Of a DNA stretch of 64,000 nt, positions 1-10,390 are shown piece by piece. This stretch comes from Glandiceps talaboti. Its lineage: Eukaryota > Hemichordata > Enteropneusta > Spengelidae. Position 1 is the stretch's first letter; the number at the start of each line of letters is the position of its first letter. The notes below the pieces were generated by a model. The model worked only from the letters and a program-made list of their open reading frames with translations. It had not been told where the DNA came from and made no database searches. The stretch spans positions 11,865,019 through 11,929,018 of the forward strand of contig NC_135569.1 in assembly GCF_964340395.1 (NCBI RefSeq), in the 5' to 3' direction. The translations under genes were made by a program, and so were the position numbers.

Positions 1-502
1 GTCATTTGAATTTTATTGTATCATTACCAGTCTAACCACTATTAACTTTGTTATTTTTTACTCAATCTTAACATATTATACTTTGTGATTTATTAGTTTT
101 CTCTTGTGAATGCTGACAGCATGTAAAATGCACATGAGAAACAAACTCTTTCTGTTACTTTGTTCAAAAAAACTCAACCCCATTCGCAGTTCAAATCACA
201 GAAAGTAATGAGGCGTCACTATGCAAATTTTTGAAATATAGGTCAAAATGGTATGAATATTAAGCCATTTCAGAATCCAATATGGCTGCCGGCAACAAAT
301 CCCGCCATATTGGATTTCAGATTCCAATATGGCCGCCGGCAACAAATCCCGCCATATTGGATTTCAGAATCCAATATGGCCACTTTGCTGCATTCTACCT
401 TACATGTAAAAGACAGTCCAAACACAACATTTAGTTTCATTATTTCATTGTCAATTATGAAACATTTGATGTCATGCATTCAACTCATAACAGGGTGTTC
501 AT
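1..502. other. AT-rich intergenic stretch with a two-unit palindromic repeat
   Basis: No gene is recognised here. Positions about 262-382 hold a short tandem duplication in which each unit carries inverted arms (CCAATATGGC and GCCATATTGG) around a GC-rich centre, so each unit can fold back on itself. The small open frames over it in both directions are explained by the palindrome and show no protein-like composition. Confidence 0.6.
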
Positions 503-835
503 AAAGTGACCATATGGATGAGGATTTGGTATTTATAATTTATAGAATAATTTTATCATGGCCTTCTACTTGAAAAATCAATGTGGAACAACATATGCCA
601 AGTCCTTGTTTGTAACTCAATAACATGCAACAGATTAATAAATGTGTGAATCGTTGTTATTGTACATACAATGACAAACTTTTGACACATTTTTTTTAGC
701 ATTTTGCAATGTATTGAGTTACAGACACAGACTTTTTCAAAGATATTTCATGTTAATTTTTCAAGTAGGAAAGTCATGACAAAATTGTTTTAAAATCCAA
801 AATAAATACCCAATCCTCATCCATATGGCTACTTT
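503..835. repeat. Foldback MITE, family 'CATATGGATGAGGAT' (copy 1)
   Basis: The element starts AAAGTGACCATATGGATGAG and ends with the reverse complement of nearly the same sequence (ATCCTCATCCATATGGCTACTTT). The arms match further inwards (for example CTACTTGAAAAATCA and TTTTTCAAGTAG), so almost the whole element folds into a long hairpin. Related copies lie at about 21248-21695, 23383-23636, 49503-49580, 55859-56195 and 59967-60164. A non-autonomous DNA transposon (MITE) is the best reading. No protein is encoded. Confidence 0.85.
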
Positions 836-1051
836 AAATTAGTTTGCTTCTTAAACTAAATATCACACTTAATTGTGTCATGAAATATTTACAAATATCA
901 ACATTTTTATCCGTATTTGAGAATTTATTGGATATGGCAATTGCTTTTATGAAAACAGATATGTAAATAAATCACCTATGACAGATAGGTTAAAATCAAA
1001 CAGGATTCTTGTGAACTGTTCAGTGGTCATGACTTTTGTAGGAGAGAAAGG

Positions 1052-1452
1052 ATGTTTGTGTGTGGGGGGGGGGGAGTGGTACCTTTGTGTGTTGGTGGGT
1101 GTGAAGTGGAAATGGTATGTTTGTGTGTGTGGGGGGGGGGGGGGTGGTTGAAGCGCTATTTGTGTTTGGGAGAGTATGGTATGTTTGTGGGGATTGAAGT
1201 GCTGTTTGTGTGTGGGGAGAGTGGTATGTTTGTGTGTGTGGGGGGTGGGGGGGTGGGGGTGAAGTGCTATTTGTGTTTGAGGGGAGCGTGGTATGTTTGC
1301 GTGTTGGTGGGTGTGAAGTGGAAATAGTACATTGCATGTGGAGAGAGTGGTATGTTTGCGTGTGGGCGTTGAAGTGCTGTTTGTGTTTGAGGGGAGAATG
1401 GTATGTTTGCATGTGGGGAGAGAGTGATGTGTGTGGTGGGGGGGGGGGGGGG
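1052..1452. repeat. G-rich GTGTG/GGGG minisatellite
   Basis: Irregular tandem units rich in GTATGTTTGTGTGTG and runs of 8-13 G occur on the plus strand. The long proline/threonine/histidine-rich open frames on the minus strand and glycine/valine/cysteine-rich frames on the plus strand come only from this low complexity. The repeated G runs could form G-quadruplexes on the plus strand. Confidence 0.85.
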
Positions 1453-1784
1453 TACCCCCAGTTATACTCTCCATACATTTCCACAGTCAAAGTATTCAGA
1501 CAACATTTTTACAATTCTGTACAAAACCAAAATTTTATAATCAGAAAAAGAAAATTACATGGTACGATGCAAACACTGCTATAAAAGATACTTTTGACAA
1601 CGACTATAGGTATACACTTTATTTGGTCTTGGCAGCTACAATTTCTTCTGCTGCTTAGGTTGGGAGACCACTCAACCAATAAGCATTGTTTCTGATATGA
1701 TTCTCTACTAGCTGTAATAACTCAGTACACCTTTCATGTCTTGTGTCCATTATTTGTCTGCGTTAACACCAACGATAACAATCT

Positions 1785-2015
1785 ATCTCAAGTGTTGCTA
1801 AGAGTAATAATCTGTGACAGTGTTGCTATGGGTAACCATCTGTGTCAAGAGTGTTGCCATGATGAGAGACATGGAGTGTTCTGTGTGTTGCCATGGGTAA
1901 TTGTCTGTGTCCCAGACGTTGCCATGGGTGGCAGTCAGTGTTCAATGTGCCGCTATGGGTCACAACAACCTTTGTCAAGAATGTTGCACTGGGTGAAATT
2001 CACTGTCCAGTATGT
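1785..2015. repeat. Degenerate minisatellite with GTTGCCATGGGTAAC-like units
   Basis: Imperfect units of roughly 30-45 bp repeat the core GTTGC(C/T)ATGGGTAA(C/T) followed by TCTGTGTC. The core resembles an RFX X-box palindrome, but the units are degenerate. An open frame of about 105 codons crosses it and is a product of the repeat. Confidence 0.6.
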
Positions 2016-2056
2016 AGGAATGACAAATCACCATCATTTTCAGCACTTGGAACACT

Positions 2057-2325
2057 AATAGGCCATTCCAGACTGCAAACAGGAAATTGAGAATACAGCG
2101 CCCTCGCTCAAATTGGGGGTATCATCACCTCGTACTGTTTCTTGAGAGCTTTGTACCTTGGTATTCTGTAGAAGTGTAAATCAGGGATGTTTTTCACATT
2201 GTGCAGACATCGAGGAAAGCAGCAGTGCTCTATGATTAACTGAGTAACCTATACCATGTATACCCCCAAGGTATACACAGACAGGAAGTAGAGCGCCACC
2301 ATGGCAAATTTTGGAAAGGTCCATT
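2057..2325. repeat. MITE with TIR AATAGGCCATTCCA (copy 1)
   Basis: A 269-bp element starts AATAGGCCATTCCAGACTGC and ends TTTTGGAAAGGTCCATT, whose reverse complement matches the start. A near-identical full copy lies at 18783-19051, a partial copy at about 23638-23766 and an inverted partial copy at about 50787-50876. It lies just beyond the poly(A) signal of the MRPL47 gene. Confidence 0.85.
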
Positions 2326-2355
2326 CACCTACACACTTCTAAAATTAATGACTAA

Positions 2356-2361
2356 TTTATT
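2356..2361 (-). promoter_or_regulatory. AATAAA poly(A) signal of the MRPL47 gene
   Basis: Read on the minus strand this is AATAAA, about nine bases after the stop codon of the MRPL47 reading frame. The 3'UTR would therefore be very short. Confidence 0.6.
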
Positions 2362-2369
2362 GTTTATAT

Positions 2370-5168
2370 TTAATCAATTTCAGCATCGGGAAATTTTCGT
2401 CTCAAAGCTTCCTTCGCCCGTTTCATCCTCCATTCTTTTCGTTTCTCTTTCTTCATTTCAAGTTCTATACGCATTCGGATAAATTTCCTGACAAATGGGT
2501 AGTAAAAGTGTTTCTCTTGCTGAACCTAAAGAGTAAAAATCAACAAAGCATGACATTAAAGGGAGTTCATACACTCTTGTAGGCAATTCTCATAACATAT
2601 TACAACTAGTAACACTCAAGTTAGACATTTGCATGCTTTGCTGCAATTGTTTATAGCATCCATATCATGTGTAAAAGAATAATGTTTCACTTCCTTTGGG
2701 TTCATGTAATAGGGTATTGGCCATTCTCAAAGTCTTACCTTTGGGTTTATATGATGGGGTATTGGCCATTCTCTAAGTCTTCATGTAATAGGGTAATGCC
2801 ATTCTCTAAGTCTTACCTTTGGGTTCATGTAATAGGGTAATGCCATTCTCTAAGTCTTACCTTTGGGTTCATGAAATAGGGTAATGCCATTCTCTAAGTC
2901 TTACCTTTGGGTTCATGTAATAGGGTAATGCCATTCTCTAAGTCTTACCTTTGGGTTCATGTAATAGGGTAATGCCATTCTCTAAGTCTTACCTTTGGGT
3001 TCATGTAATAGGGTAATGCCATTCTCTAAGTCTTACCTTTGGGTTCATGTAATAGGGTAATGCCATTCTCTAAGTCTTACCTTTGGGTTCATGTAATAGG
3101 GTAATGCCATTCTCTAAGTCTTCATGTAATAGGGTAATGCCATTCTCTAAGTCTTACCTTTGGGTTCATGAAATAGGGTAATGGCCATTCTCTAAGTTTC
3201 CTGCGAACTTTCTCTCCAAACATATTATATGACATCCTGGTAGGTATTTCTTCTTTCTCTCCAGTTCTTAGTTCTCTGACAGCATCATTTCTTTCCTTGA
3301 CCACCTGCATTAAATTGTCCATCGATGTCTTAACCTAAAAAAAAAAACACCACCATGTTTGGTCAATTTAATATTGACTTTGAGATATTCTTCCCTTTGA
3401 AAAATAAACTACACAGATTTACAAAATTTGTCCGACTCTTTCAACATAACATAATTATAAAATACAGGTAAGATTCACTTTCAGCTCAAACCAATGACAT
3501 ATTTTCTGCGACCTTGAATCTTAACTTATACAGGTTAATATCATAACGAGGCAAAGCCCATAAGCTCGCGCAGGGTGGATTCATTTGTGACCGGCTGCCT
3601 CATGATGATATTGTAGATAGCGCCCTCAACGTGGAGAATGCGCATAGTATATATAGAACGTGCATGCAGTCATTGCAATTTCCCTATTATGACAGCAGAC
3701 ATTCTTTGCTTATGTTTCTTGGAATTGTGGGTAATATACAACATTCAAACAACATACTTGTTACATCTAATGGTCACCTGATATATCACATGACATGTTT
3801 CAACACCATACCTTATCTAGTCTTTCAGGACTTGGCATAAAAACTTTCTTTGTCTTCGCTTCTTCTTTCATGGTTAGTAACATGTTTCTTTCCTTCAATA
3901 GTACATACCTATCAAAAAATGGAATACAACAATGTCAATATTTTTTTAGGAAGGCTAATTCTGGATCAATTTTACAGAAATCAGTTCATGAACCATCTAC
4001 CACTTAACATTTACAGAATTGAAATGAACTATTCTCATAATTTCAAATTGAAGTTCAACATGATGTTATGTTTAGCACAGTTTGTGTATTAATAATAATA
4101 ATAAATAATAATAATGTTGATTTTCATATAACGCTTTCCCACTTTGTGCTCAAAGCACTTTATAATTATTACACCTGGCACAGATCTATAGCGGTACAAC
4201 AGCCCTTTACTTCATCAATTCCCTGTGGAGCATACAATCCATTGCAGCCTTTACAAGTGCATCAAATTAAAGCATTCACATTGCAACCTCTATCCTACCA
4301 GGTCCCCAATTATACAGCTGGGTTGACTGAGGCACAGTCATGGTTCAAATCTTGCCCAAGGACTTTAGCCACTCAGAAACAAATGGCAGCGACAGGGCTC
4401 GAGCCTGCAACCTGCAGATTCCAAGCCAGCCACTCTAACCATTCACCCATCATGACAAACCATCACAAACTTAAAGTAAATCAAGTTCAAATGTACAGTA
4501 TACATGTATAAAATACCACAATTTGTGTGATATCAAATTTTCAGTGTTGTGATGTCCAAGAAGAGTCAATGTAAATTCTTACCATAATTTGTGTAAAGTT
4601 ACACTATCTTTGGTTCGAAGTTCATCCAATTCCCAAGGACGACCTGACTTGACCTCCATTTCACCCACATTTTTAGGATCTTCAAAGAATTCTTCTAGGC
4701 CCCTACATTGTGTTGACGTGTGTATACTCCGATGGCATAATGACTGACTTTGAACTTGAGTGATATTAACACTGATAAAAAGGAGAACAGAATCAACTAA
4801 ATGAACATTAGATTACACAGTTACAGTAATCAACATTATGCTACTTTTGCCGGTTTTGACTAGACTGGGGTTAATTACTGAGTTAAAAAATGTCCGATTT
4901 TTTGGCAGGTAAGGCATAATCAGGCCCTAATGAGTCGCAGATCCAAATCTTCGAGAAAGCACATGTTTGTAGACACTCGTACTACACACGTGTGATGTAT
5001 TACTTACCTGGGATTGTGGAAAGAGTTTCTGTAACTCCGGCTAAATGATGTTATATTTTCCTTCTGTGCACAGTTGTGTGAACATAAAAATGACGAAATT
5101 GCCCGATAAATTCCACCTAACTGGATCCTGTGTGTACGAGCGATACCGACTGCTATGGACGTCGCCAT
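2370..5168 (-). CDS. MRPL47: Mitochondrial large ribosomal subunit protein uL29m (MRPL47), five exons
   Basis: The product is a protein of the mitochondrial 39S ribosomal subunit, the uL29 homologue near the peptide exit tunnel. Coding exons on the minus strand are 5168-5008, 4771-4583, 3908-3812, 3334-3158 and 2525-2370 (780 nt, 259 residues; human is about 250). All introns are GT-AG with matching phases. Residues 1 to about 70 are basic and rich in Ser/Arg with no acidic cluster, as expected of a mitochondrial presequence. Family signatures follow: [52 protein letters not shown] and MNPK. The C-terminus is very basic ([20 protein letters not shown]). The start is the first ATG after a promoter-like stretch and lies in an AAAATGGCG context. 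Intron 4 opens with a minisatellite that repeats the exon-4 end and its donor. Intron 2 holds a SINE. Confidence 0.94.
2695..3200. repeat. 44-bp minisatellite built from the MRPL47 exon-4 end and its splice donor
   Basis: About eleven head-to-tail units of 44 bp repeat the last ~44 bases of MRPL47 exon 4 together with the first bases of intron 4. In minus-strand sense every full unit contains ATGAACCCAAAG|GTAAG. The true exon end is at 3158. Complete donor copies are seen near 2737, 2812, 2856, 2900, 2944, 2988, 3032 and 3076. Two units (near 2780 and 3120) share the same short deletion that removes the donor, which suggests that blocks of units were duplicated together. Confidence 0.92.
4089..4456 (-). 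repeat. tRNA-derived SINE with (ATT)n tail (copy 1, in MRPL47 intron 2)
   Basis: On the minus strand the element starts GTCATGATGGGTGAATGGTT and continues with A-box-like (TGGTTAGAGTGGCTGG) and B-box-like (GGTTGCAGGCTCGAGCC) polymerase III promoter segments. It has a body of about 300 bp, then GCGTTATATGAAAATCAA and a run of ATT triplets. The tail resembles the 3' ends shared by L2/CR1-dependent SINEs. Relatives occur at about 16835-17166 and 57575-57835, all in the same orientation. Confidence 0.8.
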
Positions 5169-5192
5169 TTTGTTGCACGGCATTATGGGATA
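5166..5192 (-). promoter_or_regulatory. Core promoter motifs at the MRPL47 start (ZNF143/THAP11-like and YY1-like)
   Basis: In minus-strand sense TATCCCATAATGCCG lies about 10 bases upstream of the start codon and resembles the 3' half of the ZNF143/THAP11 site (CCCAgaATGC). The start codon itself lies in AAAATGGCGACG, close to the YY1 consensus AAnATGGCGGC. Both motifs are common at animal promoters of mitochondrial and ribosomal genes. Their function here is inferred. Confidence 0.5.
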
Positions 5193-5663
5193 GGTTCAAT
5201 TTCGGCCAGTGGTACAGGTAGGATACGGTCCACCGTTGGGGGCGACATCAACAGATAGTATTCAAAGTAGGATAAAAAATTAATTTCTTATACTTTAGGC
5301 CTAGCCCCCCCCCCCCCCCCCCCCCCGACCCGACCCCTCCCCCCCTCCCCCCTTCCAACTGAATTGTCCAAAATTGATGTAGTAGTACATGTATATGTAG
5401 TGTGTAGTTCTATGAATATAGAGCCAGTATGTAGTTAGTAAAAAATAGTTCTTTTGTTGACACTTTATTTTTATGCATTTACTATACCAAAAACTCTTCC
5501 ATGTCTCAAGAATATTTGTAGGTATAAAACATCCATTAAAAGTAAAATCAATTTTGTAGGATGATAACGTTAGAATGACGTGCGCTTGTCTGGCATTGAA
5601 GTCAGTATGTGAATCTCTGACAGGGGCAAATATTTAAGATACAGCACTTTTACACGTATATTT
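5193..5663. other. Intergenic; long poly(C) tract
   Basis: No gene is seen. A run of about 22 C (5305-5326) followed by C-rich sequence to about 5356 sits some 140-190 bp upstream of the MRPL47 start. It gives G-runs on the minus strand, the coding strand of that gene. Confidence 0.6.
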
Positions 5664-5815
5664 AGTCTTGCTGCTAGACGTTCGGACTTTCTTTCGATAC
5701 TATAAGCGAACGAAGTTCGCAGTGAGGGCTTGCCCGAACACGGATGTTCCATCCTCGATGTTCGGGCGTGTGTCGTATTCTATCGGAAGAACATCCGCGG
5801 TCTAGCAGATAGACT
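5664..5815. repeat. Inverted-repeat element with ends AGTCTTGCTGCTAGACG (copy 1)
   Basis: The left end is AGTCTTGCTGCTAGACGTTC and the right end reads, in reverse complement, AGTCTATCTGCTAGACCGC. A second copy in the opposite orientation lies at 30549-30709 within sulfotransferase A intron 1, with clear similarity over the whole length (shared GGAAGAACATCCG and ATGTTCCATCCTCGAT). It is more GC-rich than the surroundings. It is probably a non-autonomous DNA transposon. Confidence 0.75.
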
Positions 5816-5819
5816 AACG

Positions 5820-5942
5820 TATGGAGCGTAATCCACGTCAAAAGTCGAACTCGTCAAGTGATAAGTCAGGTACATCAAGTGACAAGTCAGGTACATCAAA
5901 TGACAAGTCAGGAACGTCAAGTGACGTGGATTACGCTCCATA
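5820..5942. repeat. Tiny element with perfect 21-bp terminal inverted repeats around a 21-bp tandem repeat
   Basis: The arms at 5820-5840 and 5922-5942 are perfect inverted copies (TATGGAGCGTAATCCACGTC...). The direct repeat CTAACG (CTAACGTA if the terminal TA is counted) flanks both sides and looks like a target-site duplication. Between the arms lie about 3.3 copies of a 21-bp unit (TCAAGTGACAAGTCAGGTAC...). The whole element is one 41-codon open frame on the plus strand (5821-5946) containing SDKSGT repeats. No source of transposase is visible. Confidence 0.8.
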
Positions 5943-6384
5943 CTAACGTATATCATGCTAACTCCGGAAATATACGCTACGAGGTTCCGACATGTCTTGA
6001 TCGTATAAGGGGCGAGATCAATAGTTCAATGTTGAAAAAAAAAACTATTTCTTTTTAGTAAGGCCTCAAACTCCCCCCCCCCCCCGACCTTCTAACAACA
6101 TTGGCCAAAACTGAAAATGTTTCAGACAGCAAATTTCAAATCAGTATGTAGTAGCACATATAGTGCGATGAATATAAAGCCAGTCTGTAGTGAGGAAAAA
6201 TAGCTCTTTTATTGACGCTGTGCTTTAATTTAGTACCATGCATTTATTTATTTTATTTATTTTTTTAAAAATTATTCATATTCAGGGGTACAAGCAGATC
6301 CATTAAAAGTAAAATCGTTTTTTTAGGATGAGAAGTAAATTGGCTCAAACCCCCTACCCCCAAAGTAAAAAAGCTATTTTTTCA

Positions 6385-6960
6385 CTGAACTCACGATCTC
6401 GCCTCTAAAAACTCAATCTGATTAAAATGTGATGTAAACTTTGCGCGATTTCTTTCTTTATTTACGCCACAATTTGTCACAGTCTGTTTTTGTTCTTTGC
6501 GCACCTGATACCTACATCTGACACCCTCTCCTGGATCGTGGAGGGTTCCCTGCGTAATACTGTCGCCGCCAAGACGACGTGATATCCGTGGTGATGTCCG
6601 GCGACGTGATGGAGGTAGGACGTAGCTTAGATCTACCTCCATCACGTGCGCGTGCATGTCAGACATGACGTCATCACGATGTTATCGTTTGGTGGTTCTT
6701 TCTGTTTAATTTCGAACTAACGTCGATTGTTATATTGTCAGACGGATTCTGATTGGCTACACGTAATAAGTACGCGATTCTGTACGAGAACTCCTATGTT
6801 ATTGTGTCAGTTGTAGGTACAAGGCGCTCACCGAACAAAACAAAAGAACAAACGAGAAGAAAAGTAGGAGGTAAATAAAGAAATCGCCCCAAGTTCACTG
6901 CATCAGATTTTAATCAGATTATAACAAGAAATATCCCAGTCACAGGTGAGTGCCGTAGAC
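6385..6960. repeat. Probable inverted-repeat element (arms about 6385-6475 and 6865-6960)
   Basis: The left arm, reverse-complemented (GTAAATAAAGAAAGAAATCG, then ATTTTAATCAGATTGAG), matches the right arm (GTAAATAAAGAAATCGCC, then ATTTTAATCAGATTATAA) imperfectly. A partial relative with GAGGTAAATAAAGACATC and CAGATTTTATCAGATT is at about 61579-61650. The interior includes another palindrome near 6603-6640. An open frame of 91 codons on the minus strand here shows no recognised domain. Confidence 0.5.
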
Positions 6961-7067
6961 AGGCTAAATTTAAACAATTCATCCGTATCCCAAGATTTAT
7001 ACGAAATTTAAGCCATCCAGTTCTGATGAAATCAATGGGGCTCAAACATGTCGTCATCTATACATAG

Positions 7068-7385
7068 CCGATTAAATTTACCACTGTGTAATGGACGATC
7101 GCACAATGGCACACAAGCTCAATAAGCGAACTTCGTTCGTGAGGATGGGGGTGGGGTGAAGGAGGTCTGGCGTCAATGCGATTGCTGAACTTCAAACCAA
7201 ATTTCGAAGGAAACTTTCACTCCTTCAATGATAACAACTTTTGTATTTACTACTGAGATATTGATAACTTGACTTCTAATGTGAGATATGGTGCTGGGTT
7301 TCTGGTAGTACGTATTTAATGTGTTTACAACCATGTTTTACATTACATCGATCGTAGTGGTGTGACCGCTAGTTTTCATCACAGT
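7068..7385 (+). repeat. Interspersed repeat shared with 37071-37390
   Basis: These roughly 315 bp are similar throughout, in the same orientation, to 37071-37390 (shared AACTTCGTTCGT, GATTGCTGAACTTCA, AACCAAATTTCGAA and CGCAGTGGTGT-like segments), with scattered substitutions and indels. The second copy lies in sulfotransferase A intron 6. There is no coding potential. Confidence 0.75.
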
Positions 7386-9425
7386 TTACATAAAATTATG
7401 TGAACGTTTGATTTCGCACTTGTGAATTGAGCGTTCTCCTGCATTAACACTGAACGCATGAGGGATGGCCCTCACTGGACTTCTTGGGAGACAAGGAGTT
7501 AATACTAAACGAACTATCCAGTATAAATAAAGATCATTTATTACAATGTCATGATAAATGAACATTTCAAGTGCGCATATTTCAATGTCACACATATTTC
7601 ATCGTTGTTTAAACACAGAGCACATATAATAGTGACCTTTCGATGCGCGAGAAAAAACACCTGTCGCATCTCCGGTCGCATCTCCGTTTACCAACTAATG
7701 CGGGTTATGACAAATAACAGGAGCACAAGCAAAGAGTTGATACGTTTTAGGGACGTAATATCTCCGTTTTATTTTAGTCATTAATATTTCAACCATATCT
7801 TGCTATTTGGCAGAACTCAGAAATAAATAAACGACTCGATGATATATCATTACGAGTGGACGTATGCAAATGTTGACGAAACGGCGTTTATATTATGCTG
7901 CGTAGTGGAGCAACAACGCCAGAATCCGTGACAAATCGCGTCCACCAGAATATACGATTGTATTGCTATCGAAAGCGTGCATTGACATCAACAGTATACT
8001 GGTATATGACTCTAGTATGGTGCTATGTAAAGCATTTTCAGTTGAGTAATAGCTTAATAAACCAGCCTTTGATGCAGTATGTACATAAGCTTACTTGCAT
8101 GTAATAAATCTTGTGTCCGCCATGTTGTTTGCAAGACTTCGTGTTATTTATGAGAATTGCTTGGATACGTGTAGTTGTTTATGTTTCATTTCTGCCTAAC
8201 AACAACAACTTGTTTAAACAACAGTAGCGAGTACGTCTAGAGTAGGTCAAACAAAATTGCATGAACGATAAAGTGGTTATAAATCAATATCATTAATGTA
8301 TCTATGCAACAAAAATTAAGCTTACAGTACACTCTAACTAGTTACAGTGTATTGCAGTTTTCGTTGCATAGACACTTTGCTATGATGATCACATCGTTCT
8401 GTCATGATTGCGAATGTTGGTATATTTTTGTTTATTTATTTATTTGTTTGTTTATTTATTTGTTTGTTTGTTTGTTTGTTTGTTAAACAAAAATGCCTAA
8501 AACCTCTGTGCTAGGACGAAATAATCTTATTGTAAATCCTGGCAGAGGTGCTGTAGCGTTGCCGTATCCAAATCAAAGTCATTGTGACAGTGCATGCTAT
8601 CAATCAATATTTAGAGAAGATTTTACAATCAATGGCAAATCTATAAACACGAGGAAAAACTTTACAATATTTGTCACATTATAAAGTTACAATGGAAACC
8701 ACTGAAGTCATTGCAACTCCAGGAAATAAACACATTTTCATTTTTTGTTCTGGTGAGTCATGTAATGGTAATTACATTATTAAGTACATCGCCTACATTA
8801 CACATAATTTCAGAGAAACATCTCGCCACATTGCTTTATTATTTTATATTATTTTCGTTGCGTCAGCGGAAAAGTGTTACTCTGGCTTGGGATAATGATA
8901 TTAGCTGGTCATACGGGTATGACTTTGTTTCTGTTCTGATTTTGTCAACATGCACACGTGACAATTCAAATGATAAAAGTGTAAGATAGTTCTTTGTCAG
9001 GCGAACCGTGACTAGTTCAGTATAATAAGTATGTAATAGGGAACTTTCAAACCCGCCATGTTGAATATTGCATCATGGGAAATGTGATAATAAATACCAA
9101 TCAATTAGTATTGTAAACAATAATGTTACATTGTTTATAACCACAAATAATAAATTCATAATTACCCTGACAATTGTGGGAGATTAATTTTATCAGTAGT
9201 TCCAGATTAGGTACATGTATTACGATAATCACAGATAATCCCATAGTCCTTTGCGTCTGAGCATGCTCAGTCTGGATTGCAAGTTCCTTATTGATAGAAT
9301 TCACATGTGTCAAATGATAAAGAATTGCAGGAATATATTTCAATCACTTGATACAGGGGAGTAATTAAGCAACCTAACACAATTTTTTTAAAATTTAGAT
9401 AAACGTTTCACGCTTGATAACATCG
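7386..9425. other. Intergenic, no gene recognised
   Basis: Only short open frames occur and none resembles a known protein. A (TTTA/TTTG)n simple repeat lies at about 8431-8483. Nothing else is supported. Confidence 0.5.
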
Positions 9426-9605
9426 TCGTAAACCATACAATTTTTCTGCTGACGAATCGTCGTAAACCACAGCCTTTTTTACGGCACCATCCAAGAAATG
9501 TTCCGTTGCGTCACCAGCAGCTATTTCTACCGCTTCTCTTATCTTGGACGGTGCCGTAAAAGAGGCTGTGGTTTACGACGATTCGTCAGCAGGAAAATTG
9601 TATTC
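9426..9605. repeat. Foldback element with arms CGTCGTAAACCACAGCC
   Basis: The left arm (GCTGACGAATCGTCGTAAAC, then CACAGCC and ACGGCACCATCCAAGA) is repeated in inverse near 9540-9595 (TCTTGGACGGTGCCGTAAAA, then GGCTGTGGTTTACGACG). A short loop of about 45 bp separates them. Single-arm relatives appear at about 27705-27740 and 13140-13175. Confidence 0.8.
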
Positions 9606-10199
9606 TGGCTTGTAAGAATGCATGGCGTGATAGGTTCATTATTAGGCAGTCTGTGGAGTTTTATAATCGTCAATTTGAAAGTGGCACAAGCTAAATTTGC
9701 AAGCCGTTTCCCCAAGTCAACATGAAAATACAATCATAAAATCTCATTTCAAATATATATTCTAATATTATGTTGATATTCTTCTAACATCTTCTAACGG
9801 TGCTTTCCCCCTCCCTACCACTGGGAAATGTTAAAGTAAAAACCCCACTACTCACAGTGGATTCTAAGCTACTAATCGGAGTTTCCTAGACAATGTTATA
9901 CGTAGGATAAATTACTTCATCGGGTTTGATATGAAAGTGATGGTGAAGTATGTAAGTAGAATACTGGGAGTATTATTTGTCAATGACTGTGCAGAAAAAT
10001 TACTCATATTTTGCATATTATTTTTTCACTTTTTTGGCGTTATTTTTACATGTTACGTTATTTACTACGTTAATAGGCCTGTGTGTTCATCTGCTTTTCA
10101 TGTGTTTACTCCGTATAATGCGTAAGCAGAGTACAATTAGTTCAGTATTCATTGTACAGGGTCTGTTACGACGAGCGTTCATTATGTAAATACTTCCTC
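9606..10199. other. Intergenic; fragment of the GGCACAAGCT MITE
   Basis: From about 9677 the sequence AAAGTGGCACAAGCTAAATT and what follows resemble the left end of the MITE described at 34049-34425. Otherwise nothing is recognised. Short hydrophobic open frames near 9931-10189 show no homology. Confidence 0.45.
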
Positions 10200-10214
10200 A
10201 CGTGACCTACCGAA

Positions 10215-10390
10215 GACAAACAATGAAATCGACAGCACATCCGGGTTCATTTTATTGGGTGTGTAGAGTGCCACTGCAGTTGTTTTGCGATCGGTAGGGA
10301 TTCGGACATTACGCGTAACATCTGCAACATTTAGTTGGAACGACCTTCTGTTTAAAAGATCGACTTCGAGTATATTTTAATCCCAAAACT
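10215..10390 (+). promoter_or_regulatory. Candidate 5'UTR exon and promoter of scramblase paralogue 1
   Basis: This comparatively GC- and CpG-rich stretch ends in a strong splice donor (AAAACT|GTAAGT at 10390/10391). The first coding exon of the scramblase gene has an acceptor at 17364 and 28 untranslated bases before its ATG, so at least one upstream untranslated exon must exist. This is the best candidate I can see, which would make the first intron about 7 kb. Confirmation needs transcripts. Confidence 0.4.

Noticed and set aside
947-1584. Long open frames on both strands (proline/histidine-rich and glycine/cysteine-rich)
   Set aside because: They are read from a G-rich minisatellite; there is no splice context and composition follows the repeat.
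2695-3200. Regular 44-bp repeats resembling a CRISPR array
   Set aside because: The units are head-to-tail with no unique spacers, in an animal gene, and they equal an exon end plus splice donor.
4380-4456. tRNA-like A/B boxes
   Set aside because: The head belongs to a SINE with decayed cloverleaf potential, a long body and an (ATT)n tail; it is not a tRNA gene.
6391-6666. 91-codon open frame on the minus strand upstream of MRPL47
   Set aside because: It overlaps inverted-repeat arms and a palindrome; no domain or splice support.
8304-8486. Hydrophobic open frame ending in FVCLFVC
   Set aside because: Its end is a (TTTA/TTTG)n simple repeat and the rest shows no family likeness.
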